From the NCBI GenBank assembly GCA_963969495.1, contig OZ018326.1, positions 155,372,306 through 155,436,305 of the forward strand: a stretch of DNA of 64,000 nucleotides, written 5' to 3'. Of the stretch, positions 53,691 to 64,000 are shown piece by piece. Origin of the DNA: Ceratothoa steindachneri (taxonomy: Eukaryota > Arthropoda > Malacostraca > Isopoda > Cymothoidae). The stretch's first letter is position 1. Each line of letters opens with the position of its first letter. Made by a program: the position numbers and the translations under genes. The notes under the pieces are model-generated. The model made no database searches, was not told where the DNA came from, and was given only the letters and a program-made list of their open reading frames with translations.

Positions 53691-54041
53691 ATAGTACCGA
53701 AAATAAATGCTGCAAAGCCCAAACGGACTAGCCAGCTGCCAAATTCAAGGACGGGTAATTTGCATGAGTGTTCTCAATAAAAATATAGACATCTGGAGAA
53801 TATGCAAAAATATAGCTATGAAATTAAGATCAATAGAATGGAAGTACAGGAATTTAAAAAAATCAAGGGGTGTAAAAGGATATAAAAAATAAACTATTGA
53901 GAACTCGACAAAGGATAAAAACATAGACTATTAATGGATCAACAATAGATACAAGAACAGAGAGTATAAAATCATGAAACAATATATTAAATTTTGGCTA
54001 AAAGATTAGATTCTTCTAAAAATTTAAAAATTCTATTCACA
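53691..54041. other. AT-rich spacer
   Basis: A-rich sequence between the Tc1 remnant and the family D LINE. May include the 3' UTR of family D. No gene. Confidence 0.4.
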
Positions 54042-57000
54042 CTAAAAAGAGACATGAGTCTCAGACAAGATGCCCCGCAGAACATGTTGGGGGACCATCT
54101 GCCCAGTAATGAAAGGGAAGACCCTCCTCCCAAGATTTCTCAAAAGGGGACACTCGGCAAAGATGTGAAGGATGGACAGCTGCACCCCGCACAGGATGCA
54201 CAAAGGTGGGGGCTGCCCATTCAATCAAGTGCCCATGAGTGAGGTGGCAATAGCCTATCATCAGTTGGCACAAAATAACCTCCAGTCTACGTGGTCTCAT
54301 GGTACATGGCCATGGGAGGACTGAAGGTTTTATGGAATAGAGCTTGGTGGGAGGAAGCTCATCCCACATCTTCTGCCATAAGCCGACTACATATTTGGTG
54401 ATGAGGGGATAGACATCACGAAGTGAGACTGGGGCTGATGGGGGTGTCCCCAATGATGCCGCCTCCTTGGCCGCAGCATCCGCCCTTTCATTACCTGGGA
54501 TGGCCACGTGACTGGGCACCCAGCAAAAAGAAATCTTATGAATAGGAGAAAGATAAAAAAGCCACCGCTGAATCTTGGAAACCAGCGGATGGCTAGAACC
54601 AAAAGCACTCAGTGCCTCCAGAGAACTAAGGGAGTCAGAGAAAATCGTAAGACAACCAGATGGCATAGGAGCAATAACAAAGAGTGCAGCAAGAATGACA
54701 ACAAGTTCTGCTGTGAAAACAGAAGCTGCCCTTGGTAGGCGAACCAATGCTGTCTGAGATTGGAAGACCCGTCGGTGAACACAAAGGTGCTAGGCCGATG
54801 GTGGGAGGAGTGTTGATCATACATGGTTCTCAAGGCTACAGGCAAGAACTGATCCTTGGGCCTACTAGTAAGCCCCTTGCATACCTCTACAGGTGGTATG
54901 AGCCATGGGGAAATCTTTGGTAATGAAAACGGAATAACAGAAAACTCCCTTAGACGTCCTGTGTGCTCGGCCATGCGCAGAGCAAGGGGGCGAGCCAGGG
55001 ATGGAAATCTATCATATGAGGCCACTGTTCGCAAATTGAACGTGCACTCATATACTGGCGACCATGGTAATTGCTCAAGTCTAAAAAGATATTTGAGGTC
55101 AGACTTGAGCCTTGAAAAGGAAGAGGAAGAGCCCCGTTCTCTGCATAGAGACTCCACACAGGGGAGGACTTGAAGGCTACAGAAGCCAGGCGCACACCCT
55201 GGTTACGCACAGTATATAATTTTTCAAGGATGGACGGCGAGGCAGAGGAGTACACCTGTGACCCATAGTCCAGCTTTGACTGGACTAATGCTGAATACAG
55301 AAGCCACAGGGTGCGTCGATCACTTCCCCAAGAAGTGTGTGACAGTAATTTCATTATGTCCATTCTCTTGAGACAAGACCTTTTCAAAGCGTCCAAATGA
55401 GGCCTCCAAGAAAGCCTCGAATCAAAAATCACCCCTAGAAATCTGAAATGGGGCTCAAAGGTGACAGGGACACCATAGAGTGACAAATGGGAAGGGTCCC
55501 ATGTCACCGATCTATGATTGTAAAAGTAGACAGCCTTGGTCTTAAATGCGGAAAAGCGCAAACCCTTGGAAGAAGCATTATTAGCTACGGTATTTATGAA
55601 CCGCTGTAGTTTACGGATGACAAATGGAAGTCTAGGCGATGAACAGATAAGCGCTAAGTCATCAACATATAGAGTTGAGGAAATCTCAGCTGGGAGATTT
55701 GCGATAATGCTATTGATGGCCACAGAGAAGCAGGTGACACTGAGGACACTTTCCTGTGTCACACCCTCAACTTACTCTACGGGCTCTGATAGGGCATTTC
55801 CAACTTTTACACGTAGTGTGCGCCACATGAGGAATTGCTCGACAAACCTGGGGAGAAAGCCCTGCAGGCCCCGTTCATTGAGTTGCTTGAGGATACCACG
55901 CCTCCAAGTGGTATCATATGCTTTCTCAATATCAAAGAAAACAGCAACAGAATGGTACCTCTTTGAAAAAGCATCTCTTATATAAGACTACATTCTAACA
56001 AGCAGGTCGATGGTACTGTTTTTTTTTCTGAACCCTGATTGAGAGGGAGATATAAGATGCTTTGTCTCCAAAAACCAGACGATTCTTGTATTTATCATCC
56101 TCTCAAACAATTTATATGGACAACTAGTAAGGGTAATGGGGCGGTAATGGGTGGGTTCCGTCCCATCCTTTCCTGGTTTCGGAAAGGTAAAACCACAGCC
56201 TCCCTCCACATAGAAGGGAAGCAGCCCCTAATCTAGATGAAGTTATAGATGTCCAGCAAATGTGAGAGGATGGATGGATGCATATTCCTAATCATATCAT
56301 AGGAAATGCCATCCGATCCGGGTGCAATGGATCCACAGTGCTTCAGTGCATTATGGAGCTCATGGATAGAAAAGAGCCGGTTATAAGGCTCATTATCCAT
56401 GTTAGGCTCCATAAAGTTGATAGGATGCTGCTCCTGTTCGAGCCTAAAGCGCTGGAATTGAATGGAATAGTTGTCTGGGCTTGAAATATTAGCAAACGAT
56501 CCGGTCAAAACATCGGAAATATGGGACAAGTCTCCCAACAGTTCTCCGGCCGGAACAATGTTGGAAGCTGTAAAGCCATTGGATTTCCCCAATAGCTTTT
56601 TGACCCTCTTCCAGATTTTGTCTACATGGGTCTGCCAACATATCGATGCGATGTAACCATCCAACGAGGTCTTTCGAGCTCGTCGAAGGGTGCGTCGCCG
56701 TGCTGCCCTTGCTCGGTTACGAGCAAGTTTCTTTACCATCGTGGGGCACCGATGGTAACGTCAGCAAGCCTGTTTACATTCAGTGACAACTCTCAAGAAT
56801 TCAGCAGACCACCAGGGCAATTATGGTCCACGAGCAGTTGAGCCGGAGAGCGGGATGGAGGAATTAGCTGCATGATTGACGTGGGCTAGAAGATCATCAA
56901 TAGCCACTTCAATATCTTCATGAGGGAAGGATCCATCATGGCTCGAGAGGTGCCTGAACTTCTGAACTTAGGCCAGTTTGCTTTTTTTGTATTCCATCTT

Positions 57001-57675
57001 TTGTTAGGTGGTGGAGGAGGACATGTGCATGGTGTTATTACAAAGGATAGGGAGACTCACCCTCTCCGCTGGAAGATTCTTGAAGAGGGCCTTTCCATCA
57101 GCTCTACAGTTTGGCGAACGGAGAGACAAGAACACAATGTAAAGCTGTTCGTCTGGATGTGAAATGATGTGTGGCTGCCATCGTTAAGAAAGCAGACATC
57201 ATTAGTGCCCAGAAATCTCTCAATCATATTTCCTCTGGGGTTGTTATCATGGTCCCCCCCAAATGGGGTGTAAAGCATTAAAGTCGCCAATCAATAAAAA
57301 GGGAGGAGGGAATTGAGAAATTAAATTAGCTAACTTTGTAGCTAAAACAGCTGTATCTCTTTCCTCGCCAGGAGGAAGATACAGCGAACAGACCGAATAA
57401 TGGTGACTGGAGAACGGGCGGACAGCAACCACCTGCAGGTCTTGTGTTAAGAGAGAACTGGTTGTGGGGAACCCTGTTGTTAACAAAAACAGCAGAACCA
57501 CGAATTGGTTCTCCGGGGTTCTTATAATATCCCACAAAACCCGAAATGTTAGCAGAGTACCCAAGCAAGTTTCCTGTAAAGCAATACAATCGGGATTGTA
57601 ATCATTAAGCAAGAGCTTGAACTCTTCCCATTTAGGAAAGAGACCTTGGAGGTTCCAATGAATAATTGGAGACAT
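54042..57675 (-). pseudogene. Family D LINE ORF2 (endonuclease, RT, RNase H), broken
   Basis: ATG at 57675 starts the endonuclease ('MSPIIHWNLQGLFPKWEEFK', 'CIALQETCLGT', 'PPPFLLIGDFNALHPIWGGP'), frameshifted several times and interrupted at about 57100-56960 by foreign-looking sequence. The linker and RT start run 56739-56233 ('KHCGSIAPGSDGISYDMIRN'), followed by 'PKPGKDGTEPTHYRPITLTS' and 'SQSGFRKKNSTIDLLVRM', then 'VFFDIEKAYDTTWRRGIL', 'STLYVDDLALICS' (about 55665) in the 55762-54950 frame, and RNase H 54747-54061 ('VFTAELVVILAALFV', 'IFSDSLSSLEALSAF', 'CWVPSHVAIPGNERADAAAK'). A Cys-rich end ('CILCGVQLSILHIFAECPLL') closes it. At least five frame changes. Confidence 0.88.
57043..57099. repeat. 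57-bp segment shared with 51527-51583
   Basis: Identical except one base to 51527-51583 in family A copy A7, in the same orientation. Minus-strand reading 'DGKALFKNLPAERV' occurs at both places. Here it lies where the family D endonuclease-linker boundary should be. Flanks are unrelated. Confidence 0.9.
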
Positions 57676-57928
57676 TGTTACCGTTTAAGCATAACGATAG
57701 ATTTCTTCCTACCCTTCGGGGTAGGAGATTTTGGATTTGAACCACCAGCGAAAGTAGTTCGTGTCATACTAGCCTTAGGCTTGGACTATGACAAAGGAGG
57801 CATCAGAAGCTTGAGTTTTGCCTTTGTTTTTTTTTTTAAGAGGTGGCGCATCAGATTTTGATAAGTGGCTGTAAGAGAGAACTGTCTTCACTGGAGAAGC
57901 AAAGATGGACACAACTCCAGGGGTCAGT

Positions 57929-59326
57929 TCAGGTGTCGAAGGAACAGACGATGTTGACACAGCTGGTGGTATTGGTTGGGATGGTAGAGGCGATGGTGGT
58001 GGCGAGGACATCGGCAAAAGTTGTGAATTCGATGTTGATAGAGAAGGATGTGGAGTCAGTTTTTGAGTCCTCCTCAGATGAGGGGGTAACCTCCACAACA
58101 GCTGGCTCCTGGGAAGGAGCAAAGGTTGGTTCCTTCTCATTCAGGGATCGAAGGAATTCCAAAGCAGTATCAAGAAGGGGGGGTGGAGTGATAACTGGCT
58201 TTGGAGCTGAAGAAGAGCTTGGTCCTTTATGGGCAGGGTGAATATCCAGAGGTGGAATGGATACTACCTCAAGACCAACATGATCAACATCCACATGTTC
58301 TGGAGCGGTAGCAAGGTGCTTAACCACCCTTGGGGAACCAGGAGAGGATGGAAGGTTCCGGTTCCTCTTCTTGTTGGTAACCTCAGAAGCACTGCTAGGT
58401 GCTGACCAAGAGTGTTCATCACGAGATGTACGTTTAGGACGGGGAGGACTTTTTACCTGGTCAGGCACAGGAGAACCAGTAGGAGGTCTCTGGCTTCTCC
58501 CTTTCTTTGGCCCGGTAGAACGCAGAGCATCAGAAAAGCTCACACCAGGTTGGACATACATCTCCTTTGCTCTTCTTCTGGCCTCTCTGTTCTTGTTTCT
58601 AATGGCAATGACTTCTCTCTCATAGAGAAAGAAAGTGCATTGCTGTGATGTTGCAGGGTGTTCTCCACCACAGTTAGGGCAGCACGGCTGTTGAGAACAG
58701 GGCGTCCCGTGATAATCAGATCCACAATTCACACACAACCTTGCCTGTTTACAAAACTTGCTTACATGGCCAAAGCGTTGGCAATGGAAGCATCGTCGTG
58801 GGTTTTCAACGTAAGGCTCGACTGGGATGTTAAGATAGCCAGCCTTAATGTACTTGGACGGTTCCAATCTGTTGAAGGTCAGGATTATGGTGGCGGTAGG
58901 TAACCTAGCGCCATTCACAAACCTGGAAATGCGGTGGGCACTTACAACCTTCTGATTGATAAGTTTTGATACCAGCCTGTCAACATCGTAATCTATTAAC
59001 TCTCCCGATCGGATAACACCTTTACTGGTGTTAAATTTCGGGTGCCAAGCAGAGGACATGTCTACAGAAGCTAAAGACTGTAGGGTCTTAATCCGCTGAT
59101 GCTGCTCGCTTGATTTCGCCTCGACTATCAATGCGCCATCATTACGTGGCCACATTTGGGCAGGTTCGCCACATTTCTCAACAAAATCTTCGTAGACGTC
59201 GAAGATGTCAGCCTTACTAAGAGGACTATCGTTCGCTTTCAAGACTAAAAATCGGTCGTAATCCAACTCAGGGTCGACTTCTGACTCAAAAGGATCAAAG
59301 GCGTCTAACGTCAGGGTCCAAGGCAC
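57929..59326 (-). CDS. Family D LINE ORF1, gag-like RNA-binding protein (unbroken)
   Basis: 465 uninterrupted codons. The N-terminal 170 residues are a gag-type domain, followed by three CCHC zinc knuckles at about residues 179-230: 'CFHCQRFGHVSKFC', 'CVNCGSDYHGTPC' and 'CCPNCGGEHPATSQQC'. The C-terminal half is Pro/Ser-rich with basic patches, as in Jockey/I ORF1 proteins that package element RNA. The frame begins at a GTG; upstream there is an in-frame TAA at 59344-59342 and no ATG, so the true start is mutated, truncated or internal (first ATG at residue 58). It lies 253 bases upstream of ORF2. Confidence 0.88.
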   Translation of the reverse strand: MPWTLTLDAFDPFESEVDPELDYDRFLVLKANDSPLSKADIFDVYEDFVEKCGEPAQMWPRNDGALIVEAKSSEQHQRIKTLQSLASVDMSSAWHPKFNTSKGVIRSGELIDYDVDRLVSKLINQKVVSAHRISRFVNGARLPTATIILTFNRLEPSKYIKAGYLNIPVEPYVENPRRCFHCQRFGHVSKFCKQARLCVNCGSDYHGTPCSQQPCCPNCGGEHPATSQQCTFFLYEREVIAIRNKNREARRRAKEMYVQPGVSFSDALRSTGPKKGRSQRPPTGSPVPDQVKSPPRPKRTSRDEHSWSAPSSASEVTNKKRNRNLPSSPGSPRVVKHLATAPEHVDVDHVGLEVVSIPPLDIHPAHKGPSSSSAPKPVITPPPLLDTALEFLRSLNEKEPTFAPSQEPAVVEVTPSSEEDSKTDSTSFSINIEFTTFADVLATTIASTIPTNTTSCVNIVCSFDT

Positions 59327-59548
59327 GATGACCTCTGGGAGTTAGGTTTGTTAAATTTACCCATATAAGTATATATTTTATTTTGGGCTGCCCATGGAGC
59401 CGAGGGCATGCACCAAATCGTCATCGTGAGTCCAAAGAGCGCCCATACAGCCCAGACAGGGCAACCCGACCCCCCGACTCCCACTGTCGTTTTAAAAACA
59501 GCGGAGCCGCATAACGGAGATTCTCTGGACTGCAGTACTAAGACCTCC

Positions 59549-59726
59549 CAGATTTTTTTTTTTTTTAATTAAGGGGCTATCTGGCGACTGCCGACTTAGG
59601 CATTAGTCGCCGTAAACAAACAGCCTAGTTCTAGGCTACTTTAAAAATTAAACAGGAAACAATAAAAAGAGATAACAATAACAATAAAAAAGCAATAACA
59701 AAAACAACAACAACAATTAAACTGGG
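59549..59726 (-). mobile_element. 3' UTR and poly-A end of family A copy A6
   Basis: T-run at 59552-59565 on the plus strand, then the best-preserved family tail: 'AATTAAGGGGCTATCTGGCG', 'ACTGCCGACTTAGGCATTAG', 'TCGCCGTAAACAAACAGCCT'. A short inverted pair (AGCCTAGTTCTAGGCT) follows, then an A/C-rich UTR. This is the reference for recognising tail-only copies. Confidence 0.85.
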
Positions 59727-62700
59727 TTAAATGAAAGGGAGAAGGCCAGCCTCCCCCAAAAAGTCAATAAGTCCACTAGTCATGGTGCACGCACTCGTCC
59801 CGAGTACAAGGGACAGGCGGTAGCGACCCCGCCCATCCCGGTACCGGGAGAGGTATCGTGCGCGAAGATCACCCAGACTGGGACATTCGACAAGAATGTG
59901 CCGAACAGTCTGGGGGACGACGCAGTCGTTGCAATAGGGAGCAGGCGAGCGCTCTATCAAGTAGCGATGCGTCACACGAGTGTGTCCGATTCGAAGACGA
60001 CAGAAAGCAACCTGAAGACGACAGAAAGCAACCTGAAGCCGCCGCGGCATTGGGGGATAGGTCCATGGGAACAGTCGCGGCGCAATGGCACGCAACTTTA
60101 AGTTCCCCTCGACCGTCTCCCATCTTCTTTGCCAAGCAGTCCGAAGAGCTGCCCGTATTCCTGCCATGTAGTCAGTGTGAGGAAGAGCGAAACGCTGGTC
60201 CGGTCGCAGAGTCCTCGCGGACTCTTTGGCGCCCTCATTCCCCGCAATTCCTACATGTCCAGGAACCCAGCAGAAGATAATCTCGACATCGGCCCGGCTC
60301 GCCAAAACCGTGGCGTCACGGATATCGCGAACCAGGGGATGCGGAGATTCCAATGCCCCGAGAGCACTCAGGGCGCTTTGTGAGTCGCTATAGATCACAA
60401 TCCGGTCTCCGAACGGGCACGTCGCGTAATCTCCCGTACCGAGTGGTGTATTGCCACCAGCTCGGCCGTGAAGACAGACGCAGCGCCTGGTAGAGCCCCG
60501 CTGACTTCAAACAGAGGGGATACGGCGTGGAAGCCGACCCCCTCTTGGGACTTGGAGCCATCCGTATACACTGGCACGGTACCAGCGTGACACGATGTGT
60601 GCTCCAAAAAGGTCGAACGCAATACTCCCGGCGCAGTACAAGCTTTGGGAGCAGAGGCGTGGCGACAAATAGCCAAATGTGGTACCCTCCAGGGTGGCCA
60701 TCCTGGGCAGAACCAGGGGCGCCACCGGCCCGAGAGCTATATCTACTTCTCGAAGGAGTTTCCTGGCCCTAAACCCAAAGGGCTTAGGGTATGACTGGCG
60801 CCTCTCGGCGGCATAGGCACCATCGAGATCAGCTGCGGATGCAGTGAGAGCTGTTGGCGACTGAGGGAGGCGCCGGGCTCGCGCGTACAGGCGAGTAATG
60901 CACTGCACACGGCGCAGAGCGAGTGGCATCTCTCCAGCATCGACCAACAGGCTCTCAATGGGGAAGGTGCGGAAGGCACCGGTCGCAAGGCGAAGGCCGG
61001 TGTGGTGGATCGAATCCACCTTCCGCAATAAACGCTCGGCTGCGGATGCATAAAACTCGCATCCGTAGTCGAGCTTCGAGCGAACAAAGGATCGATAAAA
61101 AAGTAAGGCGGTAGCCCTATCAGCGCCCCAAGCGCTGAACGTCACGGAACGGAGAATGTCCATGGCGCGGGTACAAAAGACCCTAAGGCTGCGAATATGA
61201 GCCTCCCAGGTGAGGCGTCGGTCGAATACAAGACCAAGGAAACGGTGCGACTCAACCACATCCAGGCGCACCCCATTAAGAAACAAATCTGGGTCGGGGT
61301 GAAGCCGTGGATGGCGGCAGAAGTGCACCACCTTAGTCTTGGCCAAAGAAAACCGAAACCTGTGCGCTTCGGCATAGCGAGAGACGCGGTTCAATGCCTG
61401 TTGGAGTCGACGCTCCAGAGTTGGCATCTGGGCCACGCCAAAAGAGATCGAAAGGTCGTCCACGTAGAGCGTAGCGAGAACATCTTCCGGCAGCACCGAG
61501 GTGATGCCGTTGATGCTCAGGGCAAAGAGTGTGACACTGAGGACACTTCCCTGCGGGACACCCTCTTCCTGCTCCTTTGGGCCGGAGAGGGCTCCTCCCA
61601 CCCGTACGCGTAATCGACGATCTCGCAAAAATTCAGATATAAACATTGGGAGGCGTCCCCTCGCCCCCATCGTGTGGAGAGTCTCTATGATACCGTATCG
61701 CCATGCGGTATCATAGGCCTTCTCCAGATCAAAAAACACCGTGGCGTAGTGCTGTCTACGAAGGAAAGCCTCGCAGACGGCACTTTCCAGTCGGAGCAGA
61801 GCATCCGACGTGGAGTGGAACTTACGGAAGCCGCACTGTGCAGAAGACAGATGGCCTCCGCTGTCCAGGAAATAGGCTAATCTAACATTTACCAATTTCT
61901 CCATCAACTTGCACACGCAAGAGGTTAGAGAGATTGGGCGGAAACCGGTCGGAGTAGAGTGATCTCTTCTCGGCTTGCGAAAGGCGAGCACAGTAGCGAT
62001 TCGCCAGGAGTCTGGGAGAAGACCTTCCACCCAGATCCTGTTGAACAAATCTAACAGAAAGGCCATGCCTCGCTCACCCAGGTGTCGAAGCATGGCGTAC
62101 GGGACATCGTCCGGACCATGGGCGGTGTCCGCGCACGAAGCGAGAGCGGAACGCAACTCACTCACAGTAAACTTGTCGTTGAAGGGTTCTCCGCCTCTGG
62201 AGGTAAAGTCCAGCCGGCGGCCTTCCGCGACATCACGACGTGCATTGAATGCTGGCGGAGCAGCATCACGGCTAGAGAATGCGGAAAAAAGCGGTCGCTA
62301 AGGATTCCGCCACGGACGCGGGGTCCGAGATTGCGGTCCCATTCTCTTGGAGAACGGGAGGGGGGTCCTGCGAGAACTTGCCCCGAATCCTTTTGACTCG
62401 CTTCCACACCTCAGCTAAAGGGGTCTTCCCGTTAAGTGAAGACACGTATGCCCGCCAAGAAGAGCGGCGGGCGTGCTTCGAAATATACCGGAACCTAGCG
62501 CTAGCCCGACGAAATTCAGCGACAGTGAAATCGTTCGGGCGGCGCTTATAGCGCATGTAGGCATAACGCTTCTGTTTGAGGGCCGTCTCACACTCGGCCG
62601 ACCACCATGGGAGTGGTCGGCGTGCAAAACGGCCAGACGTCCTAGGAATAGTAGTCAGGCCCACGGCGATGAGGTTGCCGGAGAAGAACTCAACGGCCTC

Positions 62701-63441
62701 ATCTACCGACCTAAACTCCTCGACTGAGATAGAGAATTCAGTCATTTCCTGAAATGCAGGCCACCGCGCCCGCGCCAAGCACCACCGAGGTGGTCTCTCA
62801 GGCGGCAGTTGCCCTGAAAATGATATTTGAATGGGAAAGTGATCACTACCATGGAGGTCATCGACCACCCCCCAATCAAAATCAGGCTGTGCATCCGAAG
62901 AGCACAAAGATAGGTCAAGGCAAGAAAATGAAGGGGTTCTCGGACAGTGATGCGTAAACTCATCCACGTTTAGGACACCCATCTCAAGCTCTTCGATCAG
63001 ATCGGCAAGGACTTGTCCCCTGGGATTTATGGAGTAATCTTCCCAGAGAGGATGCCTGCCGTTCAGATCTCCAAGCAAGAGATAGGGCCTCGGCAACCGT
63101 GCCACGACGCGGCGGAAGTCCCCCGCGTCGAAGTCAGCTGACGGTGGAATGTACGCAGAAATGATAGTATACCTCCTATCCAGGTGCAGCTGCACAGCCA
63201 CTGCCTGAAAGGAGGTATCTAAAGAGAAAGGAAGAACGGAGACATCATGCCGGGTGTAAACCGCGCATCCCCCAGCCCGGCCATTCCGCGGTGGTGGGGT
63301 CGCAAGACCCTTATACCCCGGGAGGGCAGGCAGGGGGCACGCGCCTAGCATGGTCTCCTGCAAAAAAATAGCTAACGGGGAACGGGACGAGGCGAGCCTC
63401 CGCAGCTCCTCCCAGTTGGCCCGGAGTCCACGGCAATTCAT
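59727..63441 (-). pseudogene. Family A LINE copy A6 ORF2, least degraded copy
   Basis: ATG at 63441. The endonuclease frame to 62272 is open ('MNCRGLRANWEELRRLASSR', 'FLQETMLGACPL', 'YLLLGDLNGRHPLWEDYS', 'GSDHFPIQISF') and includes the linker 'FARRPLPWWSAECETAL'. RT frame about 62280-60507: 'TGFRPISLTSCVCKLMEKLV', 'VFFDLEKAYDTAWRYGII', 'VPQGSVLSVTLFALSINGIT', catalytic 'TLYVDDLSISF' (about 61470), 'SKLDYGCEFYASA'. RNase H (about 60600-59727): 'VPVYTDGSKSQEGVG', 'MIYSDSQSALSALG', 'IIFCWVPGHVGIAGNEGAKE', then the Cys-rich tail 'CNDCVVPQTVRHILVECP'. Three frameshifts: near 62280 (in a T6 run), near 60700 and near 60410. It copies element RNA by target-primed reverse transcription in active relatives. 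I/Jockey-type; clade tentative. Confidence 0.9.
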
Positions 63442-63463
63442 TGAAGGAATATGCCCTCCAGGC

Positions 63464-64000
63464 CTAGCTCGGAGGAGACGCGGGGGCCCTCCTCGAATTG
63501 AAGACCCTCACGGGAATGGCCTTACGCTTCCCGGGGGCAGAACCCCGGGCACTGTTGGCCGGACAAAGCGCTGGAGGCGCTGTCGCCTTCGAGGACTTAT
63601 TGGGGGAGGTTGGGCTCGCCATGCGAGTCTTTTCCTCCCTCCGCCTCGAAACCTTAGGCGGGCGCTGCGGCTTCGGAGGCAGGGGGGCCTCTTTTCGAGG
63701 AACCACCGTCTCCGAGCCACTCGCTCCACCTCGGCGCGTGGGCGAAGGAGCCGAAGCTCCTTTGTTGGTGTCCTCCTTTCGGGGGACAGCTTTAGGAACC
63801 CCTGAGGATGGCCTAGCGACCATCTTCAGGGGTGTTGCCTCCTGTGAGTCTAACGACTCGGTGGAGGCGCGTGGCCGTTTCGCCTTGCGGGAAACGGTCA
63901 CGCTGGGGGAAGAGGGGGGAGCCCTGGTTTTAGCCGGGGCTGGGTATGAACCCTTTTTGCCGCCAGCTTTACCAGGGGAGCGTGCGGGTTGGGTAGAGCC
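63464..64000 (-). CDS. Family A LINE copy A6 ORF1 (gag-like), C-terminal part, cut by the window edge
   Basis: Open frame entering from beyond 64000 and ending at 63464, 22 bases before the ORF2 ATG. The visible part is a Pro/Ser/Lys/Arg-rich tail ('KAKRPRASTESLDSQEATPL', 'KEAPLPPKPQRPPKVSRRRE'). Copy A2 carries matching sequence at about 7323-7117 and, further upstream, the zinc-knuckle region, which should lie beyond this window here. Uninterrupted in the visible 537 bases. Confidence 0.8.
   Translation of the reverse strand, partial: GSTQPARSPGKAGGKKGSYPAPAKTRAPPSSPSVTVSRKAKRPRASTESLDSQEATPLKMVARPSSGVPKAVPRKEDTNKGASAPSPTRRGGASGSETVVPRKEAPLPPKPQRPPKVSRRREEKTRMASPTSPNKSSKATAPPALCPANSARGSAPGKRKAIPVRVFNSRRAPASPPS

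Noticed and set aside
60507..62165. 552-residue RT frame as a host gene
   Set aside because: It is the RT part of family A ORF2; the listed start is a GTG inside the element and the frame continues upstream to a frameshift.
1..64000. CRISPR array, prokaryotic operon, LTR retrotransposon or endogenous retrovirus
   Set aside because: No regularly spaced short repeats, no ribosome-binding-site-led gene series, and no LTR pairs, protease or integrase motifs seen. Zinc-knuckle ORFs belong to LINE ORF1.
1..64000. A wholly new biological system
   Set aside because: After reading both strands, recognisable sequence is explained by one host gene and known classes of transposable elements; unassigned stretches show no coherent gene cluster.

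Overview
This is a eukaryotic window: interrupted exons with splice sites, no operons, and dense, mostly decayed transposable elements. The mix of LINEs (Jockey/I-like with RNase H, CR1-like, RTE-like), a mariner, Tc1-like elements and tRNA-derived SINEs fits an arthropod, perhaps a crustacean. The lineage is inferred from repeat style only; nothing here is diagnostic.

The one host gene I recognise is on the minus strand: the 3' part of TRAPPC10 (Trs130 homologue, a TRAPPII-complex subunit acting at the Golgi). Thirteen exons, called E1 to E13 here in transcript order, lie at 48300-48406, 42013-42148, 35977-36153, 31630-31848, 30625-30754, 28141-28362, 27482-27730, 22325-22441, 21659-21775, 18970-19152, 17270-17543, 16483-16617 and 9466-9617. 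All twelve junctions agree in phase and give about 738 codons ending in a natural stop. Eleven introns are GT-AG and one (E5 to E6) looks GC-AG. The N-terminal exons are not seen and should lie beyond 64000, unless short ones were missed.

Most of the rest is mobile DNA inside these introns. 'Family A' (I/Jockey-type LINE: gag ORF1; ORF2 with endonuclease, RT and RNase H) occurs at least eight times plus several 3'-tail-only copies, always on the minus strand; the best copy is at 59549-64000. 'Family D' (54042-59326, minus) is a second RNase H-bearing LINE with an unbroken 465-codon gag ORF. 'Family B' (RTE-like, plus strand) has two long copies, 32105-35661 and 43062-46167; the second sits with a 16-bp target duplication inside the RT of an older 'family C' LINE. 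CR1-like (22690-24345) and Jockey-like (28790-29695, 40500-41120) remnants are on the plus strand. Two mariner copies (3482-4413, 24833-25758) share one internal deletion. A TA-flanked inverted-repeat element (12916-14743) carries a nested 563-bp Tc1-like element and itself sits in a family A 3' UTR.

Region by region: 1-9.3 kb is intergenic repeats downstream of TRAPPC10; 9.4-48.4 kb is the gene with TE-filled introns; 48.4-64 kb is nested LINEs and duplications, probably a large upstream intron. I found no CRISPR array, prokaryotic feature, rRNA or functional tRNA, and nothing that I would call a new biological system. The most useful results are the buried gene and the nesting and deletion histories of the elements.
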